Source of the DNA: Sulfuritalea sp.
GTDB taxonomy: Bacteria > Pseudomonadota > Gammaproteobacteria > Burkholderiales > Rhodocyclaceae
Direction of reading: 5' to 3'
Length of the DNA: 64,000 nt
Assembly: GCA_023700805.1 (NCBI GenBank)
Contig: JAMPYF010000018.1
Location: 21,176 to 85,175 of the forward strand
Part shown: one piece after another, positions 7,361-15,983 of the stretch
Layout: each line of letters begins with the position of its first letter
How positions within the stretch are numbered: the first letter of the stretch is position 1
The notes under the pieces: generated by a model
What the model saw: the letters and a program-made list of their open reading frames with translations, nothing else
What the model was told of the DNA's origin: nothing
The model's database searches: none
Made by a program: the position numbers and the translations under genes

Positions 7361-7936
7361 CTAGAGCAGCAGCCTGGCCATCTCGATCAGGTCGCCGGCG
7401 ATCTTGCCGATCGGCTGCGCACGTTCCATCGCCAGCTTGCGCAAGGCCGCGTAGGCCTGGTCCTCGTCGAGGCCGCGGGTCTTCATCAGGATGCCCTTGG
7501 CGCGCTCGACCAGCTTGCGCTCGGAGAGCTTGTGCGTCACCGTCGCGAGTTCCTGCTTGAGCTTCTGGTGCTCCTCGAAGCGCGCGATGGCCACATCGAC
7601 GATGGGCTTCAGCCGCGCCAGGTCGAGGTTATCGACGACGTAGGCGGAGACGCCGGCCTTGAACGCGGCGCGCATCACCTCGGCATTGCCCTCCTGGGTC
7701 AGGATGATCACCGGGCGCGGCATCTCGCGGTTCATCACCGCGAGGTTCTCCAGCGTGTCGCGCGACGGCGAGTCGGTCTCGATCAGGATCACGTCGGGCC
7801 GGATGGTCTCGATCTGGGCGCTCAGGTCGAGCGCCGTAGGCAGCACGGCGGCCACCTGGTGCCCAGCCATGGCCAGTCCGGCGCAGAGCTCGCCGGCGCG
7901 TGCACGGGATTCGTCGATGATCAGGATGCGCAACAT
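7361..7936 (-). CDS. nasT: ANTAR-domain response regulator NasT (nitrate antiterminator)
   Basis: RNA-binding antiterminator of nitrate assimilation genes, 191 residues. Residues 1-115 form a receiver-like domain (LIIDESRARAGEL, DVILIETDSP). Residues ~130-191 form the ANTAR domain (ERKLVERAKGILMKTRGLDEDQAYAALR), typical of NasT. In known systems NasT is held by the sensor NasS and released by nitrate to stop termination in the leader. The leader before nrtA has the matching elements. No nasS gene lies next to it here, so the sensor must be elsewhere or absent. It is co-directional with the nrt operon but separated by 301 bases. Confidence 0.9.
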   Translation of the reverse strand: MLRILIIDESRARAGELCAGLAMAGHQVAAVLPTALDLSAQIETIRPDVILIETDSPSRDTLENLAVMNREMPRPVIILTQEGNAEVMRAAFKAGVSAYVVDNLDLARLKPIVDVAIARFEEHQKLKQELATVTHKLSERKLVERAKGILMKTRGLDEDQAYAALRKLAMERAQPIGKIAGDLIEMARLLL

Positions 7937-7999
7937 CGGCAGCAGACACGCAAGAGGCGTGCCGCTGCATCTAAGCCCTGCTTGGGAAAATTTTCGGCG

Positions 8000-8326
8000 C
8001 TAACCCGTGCTCCAGCCGCGCGGACGCTTCATGCCGGCGATCTTGCAGGCCTGCTTGACGTAGCCGTAGGGGAAAAGCTCGAAAATCATGTTGCGCGAAG
8101 CTGCGCCGAAGCGCGCCGCCAGGTGCCGGGCGACGAAACGCACGTCGGGGATCACCTGGTGCTCCTGATAAAACTCGCGCATGAAGTGGATCGCATCCCA
8201 GTGGGCATCGCCCAGCTCGATGTTCTCGCGCTGCGCCAGCTCCACCGCGAGCTCCTCGCTCCATGCGCCCGGATCGACCAGATAGCCTTCATCGTCGGTC
8301 GCCGGCAATTCCATTGTCGCCTCCAT
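8000..8326 (-). CDS. DsrC/TusE-family sulfur-relay protein lacking the terminal cysteine
   Basis: 108-residue DsrC/TusE-like protein (DDEGYLVDPGAWSEELA, AHWDAIHFMREFY, YVKQACKIAGMKRPRGW). In DsrC the C-terminal arm carries CysB and, 11 residues later, CysA, which passes sulfur. Here CysB is present (C94) but the CysA position is Trp and the tail ends WSTG, so canonical persulfide transfer through CysA is not possible. It may be a regulatory DsrC-like paralogue. ATG 8326 has GGAGG in front; ATG 8314 also has one. It is divergent from a MarR-type gene across a short gap with a perfect palindrome. Confidence 0.75.
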   Translation of the reverse strand: MEATMELPATDDEGYLVDPGAWSEELAVELAQRENIELGDAHWDAIHFMREFYQEHQVIPDVRFVARHLAARFGAASRNMIFELFPYGYVKQACKIAGMKRPRGWSTG

Positions 8327-8372
8327 CGCGTTCCTCCATGGTCATCAGAACAGACAGCGATACGAATAATAC

Positions 8373-8385
8373 ATCACGCCGTGAT
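8373..8385. promoter_or_regulatory. Palindromic operator between divergent tusE-like and marR-like genes
   Basis: ATCACG-C-CGTGAT is a perfect 13-bp inverted repeat in the 100-bp divergent promoter region. MarR proteins often bind such sites and control themselves and the divergent gene, so this is the likely operator of the adjacent regulator. Confidence 0.5.
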
Positions 8386-8426
8386 AGAAGCACAATATGA
8401 TATGTTTGCCGTGTTGCACGTCGGGG

Positions 8427-8858
8427 ATGAACCAGCCCATGCCGAGAAAGACCCTTAGCAAGAAGGAATTCGAAACCCTCTCGGAGTTTCGCTATCGCCT
8501 GCGGCGCTTCCTGCGCTTTTCCGAACAGGTGACGCGCAAGAACGGCATCACGCCGCTGCAGTACCTGCTGCTGCTGCACGTCAAGGGCTTCCCCGGACGC
8601 AACTGGGCGACCGTGGGCGAACTGGCGAATCGTTTGCAGGCCCAGCATCACGGCGTCGTCGCCCTGATCTCGCGCTGCGAGAAACTCGGCTGGGTCGAGC
8701 GCAGGCAGGGCCAGACCGACCGGCGCGAAGTCGAGATCCACCTCACGGCCGACGGCGAACGCATGGTGGGCAAGATGGCGGCCTTGCACCGCGCCGAACA
8801 CCTGAATCCGGAAGGCAGCTTTCTGCTGCCCGAGTTGCAGGACCTGCAGGAGGCATGA
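8427..8858 (+). CDS. MarR-family transcriptional regulator
   Basis: About 143-residue winged-helix regulator. The order is typical: N-terminal helix (LSEFRYRLRRFLRFSEQ), recognition region (VGELANRLQAQHHGVVALISRCEKLGW) and wing (VERRQGQTDRREVEIHLTADG). Starts at 8397, 8427 and 8439 are possible and none has a well-spaced ribosome site. The ligand is unknown. Its position opposite the TusE-like gene with a palindrome between suggests it controls that gene, perhaps in response to oxidants or reactive sulfur. Confidence 0.8.
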   Translation: MNQPMPRKTLSKKEFETLSEFRYRLRRFLRFSEQVTRKNGITPLQYLLLLHVKGFPGRNWATVGELANRLQAQHHGVVALISRCEKLGWVERRQGQTDRREVEIHLTADGERMVGKMAALHRAEHLNPEGSFLLPELQDLQEA

Positions 8859-9073
8859 GCATGGCCACGCAGGACCCGGCCCAACTCGCCGCCGCGGTGC
8901 GCGCGGCCTGCATCCAGGCCGCGCTCGACGGCTACGAACGGGCGCAGATCGCCGGCCTGTGCCAGGAGGGCGCCTGGGAATGTGCCGTCGATGCAATGCG
9001 CATGATCGACCTCAAGGCCATTCTGCAGGACCCGGCCGCAGGGGCCGACGCCTTGCAGCAACAACGCGACTGA
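8855..9073 (+). CDS. Small conserved hypothetical protein
   Basis: 72-residue soluble protein, mostly alpha-helical in appearance (ALAAAVRAACIQAALDGYERA, CQEGAWECAVDAMRMIDL). Its ATG overlaps the marR-like stop as ATGA, so the two are probably co-translated. I recall similar short proteins in other betaproteobacteria without known function. Confidence 0.7.
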   Translation: MSMATQDPAQLAAAVRAACIQAALDGYERAQIAGLCQEGAWECAVDAMRMIDLKAILQDPAAGADALQQQRD

Positions 9074-9110
9074 GGAACTGCCGCGGCTTGAACCGTGCGC
9101 CGGCCCGGTG

Positions 9111-9812
9111 TCAGCCGGTCGTGCCGAACAGCATGCCGACAGCGGCGGTGATCACCATCGCCAGGGCTCCCCAGAACGTCACCCGCCATGCGCCGAGCAG
9201 CGCGCTGGCGCCGCCCACCCGGGCGGCGACGGCACCGAGCAGCGCCAGGAAGGCAAGCGAGCTTCCCGCCACCAGCGGAATCAGCAGCGCCTCGGGCGCC
9301 AGTGCCGTTACGGCCAGCGGCAGCAGCGCGCCTAGCGCGAAGCTGGCGGCGGAGAACAACGCGGCCTGGACCGGCTGCGCGCCGCGGAGTTCGGAGATAC
9401 CCAGCTCGTCGCGCGCGTGGGCACCCAGGGCATCGTGCGCCATCAATTGCTCCGCCACCTGCTGCGCCAGGCCGGACTCCAGACCGCGGCCGACATAAAT
9501 GGCCGCCAGCTCGCGCCGTTCCGCGACGGGATCCTTGTCCAGCTCGACGCGCTCGCGTGCCAGGTCGGCCTGCTCGGTATCCGCCTGGGAATGGACCGAT
9601 ACGTATTCGCCGGCGGCCATCGACATGGCCCCGGCCACCAGCGCGGCGACGCCGCTTACCAGAATGCTGGCGTGGCCGGCCCCGGCCGCGGCGACGCCGA
9701 CGATCAGGCTGGCGGTCGAGACGATGCCATCGTTGGCACCCAGCACGGCGGCGCGCAGCCAGCCGATGCGATCCGTTCGATGGCGCTCGGCATGGCGACG
9801 CCACGAGCTCAC
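9111..9812 (-). CDS. VIT1/CCC1-family metal (Fe2+/Mn2+) transporter
   Basis: Integral membrane protein of 233 residues. The family motif follows the start (WLRAAVLGANDGIVSTASLIVGVAAA), then AGAMSMAAGEYVSVHSQADTE, a charged metal-binding hairpin (ERRELAAIYVGRGLESGLAQQVAEQ), and three more membrane segments. Start taken at GTG 9812 because GGAG lies five bases upstream and it overlaps the preceding gene's stop; no ATG exists nearby. Family members move divalent iron or manganese out of the cytoplasm; the substrate here is inferred. Confidence 0.88.
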   Translation of the reverse strand: MSSWRRHAERHRTDRIGWLRAAVLGANDGIVSTASLIVGVAAAGAGHASILVSGVAALVAGAMSMAAGEYVSVHSQADTEQADLARERVELDKDPVAERRELAAIYVGRGLESGLAQQVAEQLMAHDALGAHARDELGISELRGAQPVQAALFSAASFALGALLPLAVTALAPEALLIPLVAGSSLAFLALLGAVAARVGGASALLGAWRVTFWGALAMVITAAVGMLFGTTG

Positions 9813-10375
9813 GGACGCTCCGCCCCGGACCTCGCCGGCGCAGGGGCCGGCGCAGCGACCCGCCCTGCCCGCGCCTTGACGGCGGGCGCCATCAGGTCGG
9901 TGTTTTCCTGACCCACCAGCGGCGCCTTGAGCCGTTTGGCCAGCGCCTTGCCGCCCTGCACCATGATCTGCGCATGGTTGCGCACGAATATCGCGCGCGC
10001 CACCGGCGCCACCAGATTCATCCACCACCGCTTGCTGTGCACATGCCATTCGTAACGGACGACACTGAGCTTGCCCTGGGAGGAGAAGCTCCAGCGGCCG
10101 CTGCCGTCCAGGTCGCCCGTGGCGACGCCCTCGATGGCGAGGTTGTGCTCAATGCGGGTGGCACAAACATCGAACACCACCCGGTAGGGCAGTTTCCCGT
10201 GCCAGACATAGCGGCGCACGCTATCGATGCCCCTGGCATCGCCGCCGGCAAGCTGCTCGACCTTGCACACGCTGGGCCACCAGTCGGGCCAGCGCAGCGA
10301 ATCCTCGATCGCCGCGTATACCTCGTCCAGCGGCGCCTCGATGCGCCAGACGGTCGGCAAGTGATATTCGGCCAT
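9809..10375 (-). CDS. SRPBCC/polyketide-cyclase-like protein
   Basis: 188-residue START/SRPBCC-fold protein: TVWRIEAPLDEVYAAIEDSLRWPDWWPSV is a typical first strand and helix, followed by alternating strands and a basic C-terminal tail rich in Ala and Pro. These proteins bind hydrophobic ligands; no ligand can be named. ATG 10375 was chosen over ATG 10396 because the fold starts there. Its TGA overlaps the GTG of the VIT1-like gene, so the pair is co-translated. Confidence 0.72.
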   Translation of the reverse strand: MAEYHLPTVWRIEAPLDEVYAAIEDSLRWPDWWPSVCKVEQLAGGDARGIDSVRRYVWHGKLPYRVVFDVCATRIEHNLAIEGVATGDLDGSGRWSFSSQGKLSVVRYEWHVHSKRWWMNLVAPVARAIFVRNHAQIMVQGGKALAKRLKAPLVGQENTDLMAPAVKARAGRVAAPAPAPARSGAERP

Positions 10376-10408
10376 GCCGCTCTTACCGCTGCCCACTCAA
10401 GCCACGGT

Positions 10409-10735
10409 TCAAGCCAGCTTGGCCCAGATGATGCACCACGCCTCGGGGCTGATCTGACCTTCGACCAGCGCGCAGGTGTTCGACGCGGCGGCGAAGTGCC
10501 GGCAATTGCTGCATTTCTGCTCGCCCTTGGGCGTCAATTGGTACTGCACCCCTGACTGTTTCGCTTTCATCTGGGCGGGCGGCGCGGCAGCACTGGGCGG
10601 TGCGGCGCCGGACGGCGGCGAGCTGGCGCCCGGCTTCGAATCGCAGCCGGACAGCAGCAGCGGCAGGGACAGGCCGCAAGCCGCGGCCAGGGCACCGCGC
10701 AATACCAGGCGGCGGGATGGGATGTCTGCATTCAT
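10409..10735 (-). CDS. High-potential iron-sulfur protein (HiPIP), exported
   Basis: Periplasmic one-electron carrier, 108 residues. It starts with a twin-arginine signal (SRRLVLRGALAAACG) that also ends in a lipobox-like LLLSGC, then a Pro/Ala/Ser linker, then the HiPIP domain with four cysteines in CSNCRHF, NTCALVEG and EAWCIIWA. ATG 10735 has AGGAG eight bases upstream. HiPIPs donate electrons to reaction centres, terminal oxidases or denitrification enzymes; nothing next to it fixes the partner. Confidence 0.88.
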   Translation of the reverse strand: MNADIPSRRLVLRGALAAACGLSLPLLLSGCDSKPGASSPPSGAAPPSAAAPPAQMKAKQSGVQYQLTPKGEQKCSNCRHFAAASNTCALVEGQISPEAWCIIWAKLA

Positions 10736-11005
10736 AAATCGTCTCCTTTGATCGCCGATTGCTTCGGTCTTGCACAGCATGCCCGCCGCTGCCGCGCAGC
10801 GCTGTGCGCCAACGCACAGAGGCAGCGCCTGGCGCTGTGTGGGCTGGCGCACGGAAGCGGCATGGGGCGCGGCGCATCGTGGAGGCTGGTACGCAAATGT
10901 GCGCGCGGCACCGAATGGCGAGATTCGCGGACTGCGCTGCACATGGAAATCGCCGGTGCGCCGACACATATGGCCAATTGCACGCAACACCTTGAGGAGA
11001 ACACC

Positions 11006-11164
11006 ATGAGCCTTGGAATGATTCTTTTGATTGTCCTGATCCTGATGCTGCTTGGCGCCATCCCGACCTGGCCGCACAGCAGAAGCTGGGGCTATGCGCC
11101 CAGCGGCGGACTGGGCCTGGTGCTGGTCATCATCATTGTGCTGTTGTTGATGGGCCGACTGTGA
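11006..11164 (+). CDS. DUF3309-type small membrane protein
   Basis: 52 residues: two hydrophobic segments flank TWPHSRSWGYAPSGG, the hallmark of DUF3309 proteins. A strong GGAG precedes ATG 11006. Function unknown. The stop overlaps the GTG start of the alternative oxidase gene. The 270 bases upstream hold the divergent promoter region shared with the HiPIP gene and no other gene that I can see. Confidence 0.8.
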   Translation: MSLGMILLIVLILMLLGAIPTWPHSRSWGYAPSGGLGLVLVIIIVLLLMGRL

Positions 11165-11841
11165 CGGCGGGCGCATCACCCGGGCTTGAACCGCATTACG
11201 CGCCGCAGCGGCTCGGCGACCGACTGGCCCTGGGCCTGGTCAAGCTGTTGCGCTTCTTCGCCGACGCCTTCTTCGCCAGGCGCTACGGCCACCGTGCCGT
11301 GGTGCTGGAGACGGTTGCTGCCGTGCCGGGCATGGTCGCCGGTTCGCTGCAGCACCTGCGCGCGCTGCGCCGCATGGAAAGCGATCGGGGCTGGATTCGC
11401 ACCCTGATCGACGAAGCCGAGAACGAGCGCATGCACCTGATGAGCTTCATCCAGGTCGCGCGACCGACGCAGTTCGAGCGCCTGCTGATCCTCGTGGCGC
11501 AGGGGATTTTCTACAACTTCTTCTTCCTGCTCTACCTGGTGTCGGCAAGGACCGCACACCGCTTTGTCGGCTATCTCGAAGAGGAGGCGGTGTACAGCTA
11601 CACGGAATACCTGGCCGGGGTGGACGACGGCACTTATCGCAACGTCGCCGCGCCCGGCATCGCCATCGACTACTGGAAGCTGGCGCCCGATGCGTGCCTG
11701 CGCGAGCTCATCATCGCGGTGCGCGCCGACGAGGCGCATCACCGCGACGTCAATCACGCCTATGCCGACGTTCTTGCGCCGTCTCGCCAGCACCAACTCT
11801 CGGATCGAGTCCCGCGCAGGGGAGGGGACGAACCCGCGTAG
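11161..11841 (+). CDS. aox: Alternative oxidase (di-iron ubiquinol oxidase)
   Basis: 226-residue di-iron carboxylate oxidase that passes ubiquinol electrons to oxygen without pumping protons and is insensitive to cyanide and NO. All six expected iron ligands are present: E50 (LETVAAVPG), E89 and H92 (ENERMHL), E141 (YLEEEAV), E191 and H194 ([11 protein letters not shown]). It attaches to the membrane surface through two hydrophobic stretches around 45-65 and 105-130. GTG 11161 overlaps the preceding stop. The C-terminal ~15 residues ([11 protein letters not shown]) look like read-through of a GC-rich repeat. Bacterial AOX is uncommon; here it would protect respiration against NO. Confidence 0.92.
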   Translation: MTAGASPGLEPHYAPQRLGDRLALGLVKLLRFFADAFFARRYGHRAVVLETVAAVPGMVAGSLQHLRALRRMESDRGWIRTLIDEAENERMHLMSFIQVARPTQFERLLILVAQGIFYNFFFLLYLVSARTAHRFVGYLEEEAVYSYTEYLAGVDDGTYRNVAAPGIAIDYWKLAPDACLRELIIAVRADEAHHRDVNHAYADVLAPSRQHQLSDRVPRRGGDEPA

Positions 11842-11938
11842 CGTTGAGCATCGTCCCGGCTGTATATTGTTTGCCCAAGCCGCACCGTCCGCTTTGCGCC
11901 AATGGCGCCAATGCCGGAGCGACTTGGAGGAGAGGTTC

Positions 11939-13270
11939 ATGAACATGCGATTGCTGCTACCGGTTGCCGTCGCCGCCTTGTCGCTCGGCGCCTGCGGCGA
12001 CATGGCCACGCTGCCGATTGCGGCCGGCACCGGGCCGCAACCGGCGCTGCCGGCGCCCCAGCAAACGCTGCTGCCGACCGTGAATATCGCGCCGGCGATC
12101 AGCTGGCCGGCCGGCGCTACGCCGCAGGCGGCAGCCGGCATGCGCGTCGCCGCCTTCGCCCGCGACCTCGACCATCCGCGCTGGCTGCATGTGCTGCCCA
12201 ACGGCGACGTGCTGGTGGCGGAATCCAATGCGCCGCCCAAGCCAGAAGCCGACAAGGGCATCAAGGCCTGGGTGACCGGCCTGGTGATGAAGCGGGCCGG
12301 CGCCGCCGTGCCCAGCGCCAACCGCATCACGCTGTTGCGCGACACCGATGGCGACGGCATAGCCGACCTGCGCACGGTGCTGCTGGCCGGCCTCAATTCG
12401 CCCTTCGGCATGGCGCTGGTCGGCGACAGCCTCTACGTGGCCAACGCCGACGCGGTGCTGCGCTTTCCGTACACGGCGGGTCAAACGCGCATCGCCGCGC
12501 CCGGCACGCGGCTGGTCGAATTGCCGGGCGGGCCGATCAACCATCACTGGACCAAGAACCTGATCGCGAGCCGCGACGGCAAGCGACTTTATGTCAGCGT
12601 GGGCTCGAACAGCAATGCGGCCGAGCGCGGCATGGATGTCGAAGCGGGACGCGCCGCCGTCTGGGAGCTGGACCTCGGGAGCGGCGCGCACCGCATCTTC
12701 GCCTCCGGCCTGCGCAATCCGGTCGGCATGGCCTGGGAGCCCGACAGCGGCGCCTTGTGGACCTCGGTCAATGAGCGCGACGAACTCGGCAGCGACCTGG
12801 TGCCCGACTACATGACCTCGCTGCAGGACGGCGGCTTCTACGGCTGGCCCTACAGCTACTACGGCCAGCATGTCGACGTCCGCGTGAGCCCGCCACGGCC
12901 GGACCTGGTGGCCCGCGCCATCGTTCCCGACTATGCCCTCGGCCCGCACACCGCCTCGCTCGGCCTGGCCTCCGCGGCCGGCGCCGCGCTGGGGCCGGCT
13001 TTCGCCAAGGGCATGTTCGTCGGCCAGCACGGCTCCTGGAACCGCCGCCCGCACAGCGGCTACAAGGTGATCTTCGTCCCCTTCGCCAAGGGCAAGCCGG
13101 CCGGCGCCCCGCTCGATGTGCTGACAGGATTTCTCAGCGCGGACGGCAAGGCATACGGCCGCCCGGTCGGCGTCGCCATCGACCGCCGGGGCGCCTTGCT
13201 GGTCGCCGACGATGTCGGCAACGTGGTCTGGCGCGTCAGCGCTGCCGAGCCGGATCGACGCAAACCATGA
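11939..13270 (+). CDS. Sorbosone dehydrogenase-like PQQ beta-propeller lipoprotein
   Basis: 443 residues. A lipoprotein signal (LSLGAC near residue 18) places it in the periplasm or outer membrane. The rest is a six-bladed propeller of the glucose/sorbosone dehydrogenase family ([62 protein letters not shown]). Members oxidise aldoses or aldehydes with PQQ, but many homologues have no known substrate. GGAGGAG precedes ATG 11939. The next gene overlaps by four bases. Confidence 0.85.
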   Translation: MNMRLLLPVAVAALSLGACGDMATLPIAAGTGPQPALPAPQQTLLPTVNIAPAISWPAGATPQAAAGMRVAAFARDLDHPRWLHVLPNGDVLVAESNAPPKPEADKGIKAWVTGLVMKRAGAAVPSANRITLLRDTDGDGIADLRTVLLAGLNSPFGMALVGDSLYVANADAVLRFPYTAGQTRIAAPGTRLVELPGGPINHHWTKNLIASRDGKRLYVSVGSNSNAAERGMDVEAGRAAVWELDLGSGAHRIFASGLRNPVGMAWEPDSGALWTSVNERDELGSDLVPDYMTSLQDGGFYGWPYSYYGQHVDVRVSPPRPDLVARAIVPDYALGPHTASLGLASAAGAALGPAFAKGMFVGQHGSWNRRPHSGYKVIFVPFAKGKPAGAPLDVLTGFLSADGKAYGRPVGVAIDRRGALLVADDVGNVVWRVSAAEPDRRKP

Positions 13271-14016
13271 TCTTCCGCCAGTTATTCGAGCCGCTGTCCA
13301 GCACCTATACCTACCTGCTCGGCAGCAGCGAAACCGGCCAGGCGGTATTGATCGATCCGGTCATCGTCGCCGTCGAGCGCGACCTGGCCGAACTCGGCCG
13401 CCTCGGGCTGAGCCTGGCCTTCACCGTGGAAACCCACATCCACGCCGACCACATCACGGCCGCGCTGGAACTGAAAAAGCGCAGCGGCAGCCGGATCGCC
13501 GCGCCGGCCTGCGAGCGCCTGCCCTGCGCCGACTTCGGCATCGAAGAGGGCAGGCCGCTGCGGCTAGGCGGCATCGAACTGCAGCCCCTGCACACGCCGG
13601 GGCACACGGCCGGCCACTTTTGCTACCTGGCCGGCGACCGCGTGTTCACCGGCGATGCGCTGCTGATCGACGGCTGCGGCCGCACCGACTTCCAGGACGG
13701 CGATGCCGATGTCCTGTACCGGAGCGTGCACGAGAAACTCTTCGTGCTGGCCGACGAGATCCTGGTTTATCCGGCACACGACTACAAGGGCCGCCACGTT
13801 TCCTCCATCGCGCAGGAAAGGCAGGGCAATGCGCGGCTCGGCGGCGAGCGCAGCCTGGAAGGGTTCACAAAGCTGATGGCCGAGCTGAAGCTGCCCTATC
13901 CCGATTTCATCGACTACGCCGTGCCCGGCAACCGGCTCTGCGGCGTCTGCCCCTGCGATCTGCCCGATGAGCTGGAAAAGTACTGCCGGCAGATGACGTC
14001 GAGCCCGCAGGGCTGA
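13267..14016 (+). CDS. ETHE1-like persulfide dioxygenase (MBL fold)
   Basis: 249-residue metallo-beta-lactamase-fold enzyme expected to oxidise glutathione persulfide to sulfite. It carries the THIHADH motif (57-62), HTPGHTAG with H113, [15 protein letters not shown] with D130 and VYPAHDYKG, all typical of ETHE1; the likely mononuclear iron ligands H57, H113 and D130 are kept. The start ATGA overlaps the previous gene. Located near the alternative oxidase and a DsrC-like gene, it points to sulfide or persulfide detoxification. A general MBL hydrolase is possible but the motif set favours ETHE1. Confidence 0.9.
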   Translation: MIFRQLFEPLSSTYTYLLGSSETGQAVLIDPVIVAVERDLAELGRLGLSLAFTVETHIHADHITAALELKKRSGSRIAAPACERLPCADFGIEEGRPLRLGGIELQPLHTPGHTAGHFCYLAGDRVFTGDALLIDGCGRTDFQDGDADVLYRSVHEKLFVLADEILVYPAHDYKGRHVSSIAQERQGNARLGGERSLEGFTKLMAELKLPYPDFIDYAVPGNRLCGVCPCDLPDELEKYCRQMTSSPQG

Positions 14017-14022
14017 ACTGCT

Positions 14023-14901
14023 TCAGGCGGGTTCCACCGGAAACGAGTAGCGCAGGTAGAGGTGGCTGCCGCCGCGGCGCAGGTCGGTGAGGCTGCCCCA
14101 CAGCGGGTCGTCGGGCACGAAGCTCCGGCCCATGACCAGGCTGAGCCGCCGGTCATCGGCAGCGCGGCCGGCAATCTGCGGCGCGAGCGTGAGGAACTGT
14201 TCGTCGATCAGACGCGCGGCGTAGAAGTCGCCGAGCAGGCGCGGCCCACCCTCGACCAGAATCCGCCGGGCGGGGCGCACCCGGCACACCTCGTCGAGAA
14301 TCGCCTGCGCCGGGATCGCGTGCCCGCTGCGACCGGTCGTGCGGATTGCGCGGATCTCCACCGAATCGGGCACATGCTGCTGCAGCAAGCGCTTCGCACC
14401 CGGCCTCGTGGTCAGGATCAGGGTCTGCACCTTGCCCGCAGCGAACACGGGCAGGCCCAGGTCCAGCGTTCCGCTGCCGCTGACGATGACATGCAGCGGT
14501 GCCTCGCTGTTGCCCAGCGCCGCGCTGAGCTGCCGGTAGTCGTTTGCAAGGCCGGGAAAGATCGCCGCGGCGGTCCACAGGTGCCGGCTGTCGGCACCCA
14601 GCGTGCCGGCGCCGATGATCACCACGTCGGCAACAGCGCGCAACAGACCCATGACCATGCGGTCCTGGGCGTTGAAGCCGCTGATGTCGCCGCCGCTGGC
14701 GTGGCCCGTTTCATTGAGCGAGACGACGCCATCGAGCGTCGCCACAAAATTGCTGAAGACATAGGGCCGTCCGTGCAGCGACGGGACGCGCAGGCTGCCA
14801 TACAGGCGCGCCAGCCTGGGCGGCAGCGCAAGCTGCTTGCCGCGCCGGGTTGCCAACAGCGTCGTCAGCGGCGCAAGCGCTGCGGAGACTGGGCGGGACA
14901 T
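14023..14901 (-). CDS. RibD C-terminal-domain reductase
   Basis: About 292 residues of the RibD-C/dihydrofolate-reductase-like fold: RPYVFSNFVATLDGVVSL at the N-terminal side, VVIIGAGTLGADSRHLW, RRILVEGGPRLLGDFYA near 220. Such proteins use NADPH on pyrimidine or pterin substrates; without the RibD deaminase domain the substrate cannot be named. Either ATG 14901 or GTG 14949, which directly follows the previous stop, could be the start. It is convergent with the ETHE1-like gene. Confidence 0.78.
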   Translation of the reverse strand: MSRPVSAALAPLTTLLATRRGKQLALPPRLARLYGSLRVPSLHGRPYVFSNFVATLDGVVSLNETGHASGGDISGFNAQDRMVMGLLRAVADVVIIGAGTLGADSRHLWTAAAIFPGLANDYRQLSAALGNSEAPLHVIVSGSGTLDLGLPVFAAGKVQTLILTTRPGAKRLLQQHVPDSVEIRAIRTTGRSGHAIPAQAILDEVCRVRPARRILVEGGPRLLGDFYAARLIDEQFLTLAPQIAGRAADDRRLSLVMGRSFVPDDPLWGSLTDLRRGGSHLYLRYSFPVEPA

Positions 14902-14949
14902 GGACTCGGCCGTCCCTGAGTTCAAACGGGCCGTGCGTCCACTCGACAC

Positions 14950-15285
14950 CTAATCCGACGCCGAATTTGACACCGAATTTGACACCCTCGTCCCTTCAAT
15001 CAATTCGCGGCCCCTGAGGAAACCCATGTCTTCGGCAACGGCCTGCGTGGAATAGAACAATTCGGGATCCGACGTGGCGCTGGCAGCTTCCTGGTCCATC
15101 GGCCCGGTGCCGGCCCCGGTGATCCTTACCTTGAATGTCCATTGCTCCCCATGGCCGGCAAGCGCGACGTTCTCGGGTACGCGCGATTCCGCGCAGACAT
15201 GCATTTGCTTGCCGTGGTATTCCTCTGTCTTCCATCCTGGCTGGTCGTTCGTTACAACATGCTTCGAGGTTGCGGTATCCATCAT
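14950..15285 (-). CDS. Hypothetical protein
   Basis: 111 residues with no family that I recognise (GWKTEEYHGKQMHVCAESR, GEQWTFKVRITGAGTG, YSTQAVAEDMGFLRGRELIEG). AGGAGACC precedes ATG 15285. Its end (SNSVSNSASD) is encoded by imperfect direct repeats of CGAATTTGACAC at 14963-14990. It touches the RibD-like gene without a gap, suggesting one transcript. Confidence 0.65.
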   Translation of the reverse strand: MMDTATSKHVVTNDQPGWKTEEYHGKQMHVCAESRVPENVALAGHGEQWTFKVRITGAGTGPMDQEAASATSDPELFYSTQAVAEDMGFLRGRELIEGTRVSNSVSNSASD

Positions 15286-15396
15286 GGTCTCCTGGGGTGT
15301 GCGGGTTCAAGGTTGAATCGTGGGTTCACCGTTGGCGACGAAGCCTGCTGCTGAAACAGCTGTCGGCAAGGACGCCTGCGGCCTGGTGATAGACGT

Positions 15397-15471
15397 TCAG
15401 CGCAGTCCGAAAAAGGACAGGACCGCCAGGACGACGACGACCAGGCCAACGATGTAAATGATGCTGTTCAT
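15397..15471 (-). CDS. 24-residue hydrophobic small membrane protein
   Basis: MNSIIYIVGLVVVVLAVLSFF and three further residues form a single membrane helix with Arg at the end. GGAGG stands seven bases before ATG 15471. Very similar tiny proteins are common but uncharacterised in proteobacteria. It is shorter than most gene finders report. Confidence rests on the good ribosome site and the recognisable sequence. Confidence 0.6.
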   Translation of the reverse strand: MNSIIYIVGLVVVVLAVLSFFGLR

Positions 15472-15789
15472 GAGATTGCCTCCATAGGTCGAGTGAGCGC
15501 ATCGGATGCCGAGGGCACCGCCGTTCACGGATACGACACTGCGCGTTCCGCAGCGCGGGCACTGTACGTTGCCGCACCCAGGTCGGGACGCAAAGCCGGT
15601 GCCCGAAGCTTGCGGCAAGGCGGCACGCCATCCGATGATTCCTGCCTGACCGATTACCCGGGCAATTACCCGGTCGTGCGGCAAGCCGCTATGTTCGACA
15701 GCAGACATATCGAGCACGCAATTCCGGGTAGCCTGCGGACTGGACTGCTTCCCTTTCGGGTTGCCGGCCAGTCGCCGAAGGAAAAACCA
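15472..15789. other. 318-bp gap without a supported gene
   Basis: Moderately GC-rich DNA between the divergent 24-residue membrane protein and the 61-residue gene. It contains a short direct repeat (ATTACCCGG) at 15655-15675 but no convincing promoter, RNA gene or hairpin. Confidence 0.5.
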
Positions 15790-15975
15790 ATGAGCCTCAA
15801 ACTCGTCACCCTCGTCGCCCACGATGGGAAAGCGCTGATCAAGGTCAATCCGCTCCGGGTGAATTACCTGGTGTCCCCGGAGCAGGGGTACACCAAGATC
15901 CATTTCGGGCTCGATCAGACCATAGATGTCACGGGTAGCCTGGAGACCGTGGAGAAGGCGCTTGGCTCCGCCTAG
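15790..15975 (+). CDS. Small conserved hypothetical protein
   Basis: 61 residues (MSLKLVTLVAHDGKALIKVN, YLVSPEQGYTKIHFG, VTGSLETVEKAL). The layout, with a variable strand pair and a final GSLETV helix, recalls FlbD-like flagellar proteins, but similarity is faint. AAGGAAA precedes ATG 15790. It lies nine bases before the next small gene, so they are likely co-transcribed. Confidence 0.6.
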   Translation: MSLKLVTLVAHDGKALIKVNPLRVNYLVSPEQGYTKIHFGLDQTIDVTGSLETVEKALGSA

Positions 15976-15983
15976 GCCCCGGC

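Noticed and set aside
11885..11920. A further copy of the dispersed element (GCGCCAATGGCGCCAAT)
   Set aside because: It shares only the GCGCCAA piece; the remaining bases do not align with the consensus.
15472..15903. Minus-strand frame upstream of the 24-residue protein with a zinc-ribbon-like CPRCGT and later Cys
   Set aside because: There is no start with a ribosome site, it runs antisense through the 61-residue gene, and its composition looks random; the Cys spacing is probably chance.
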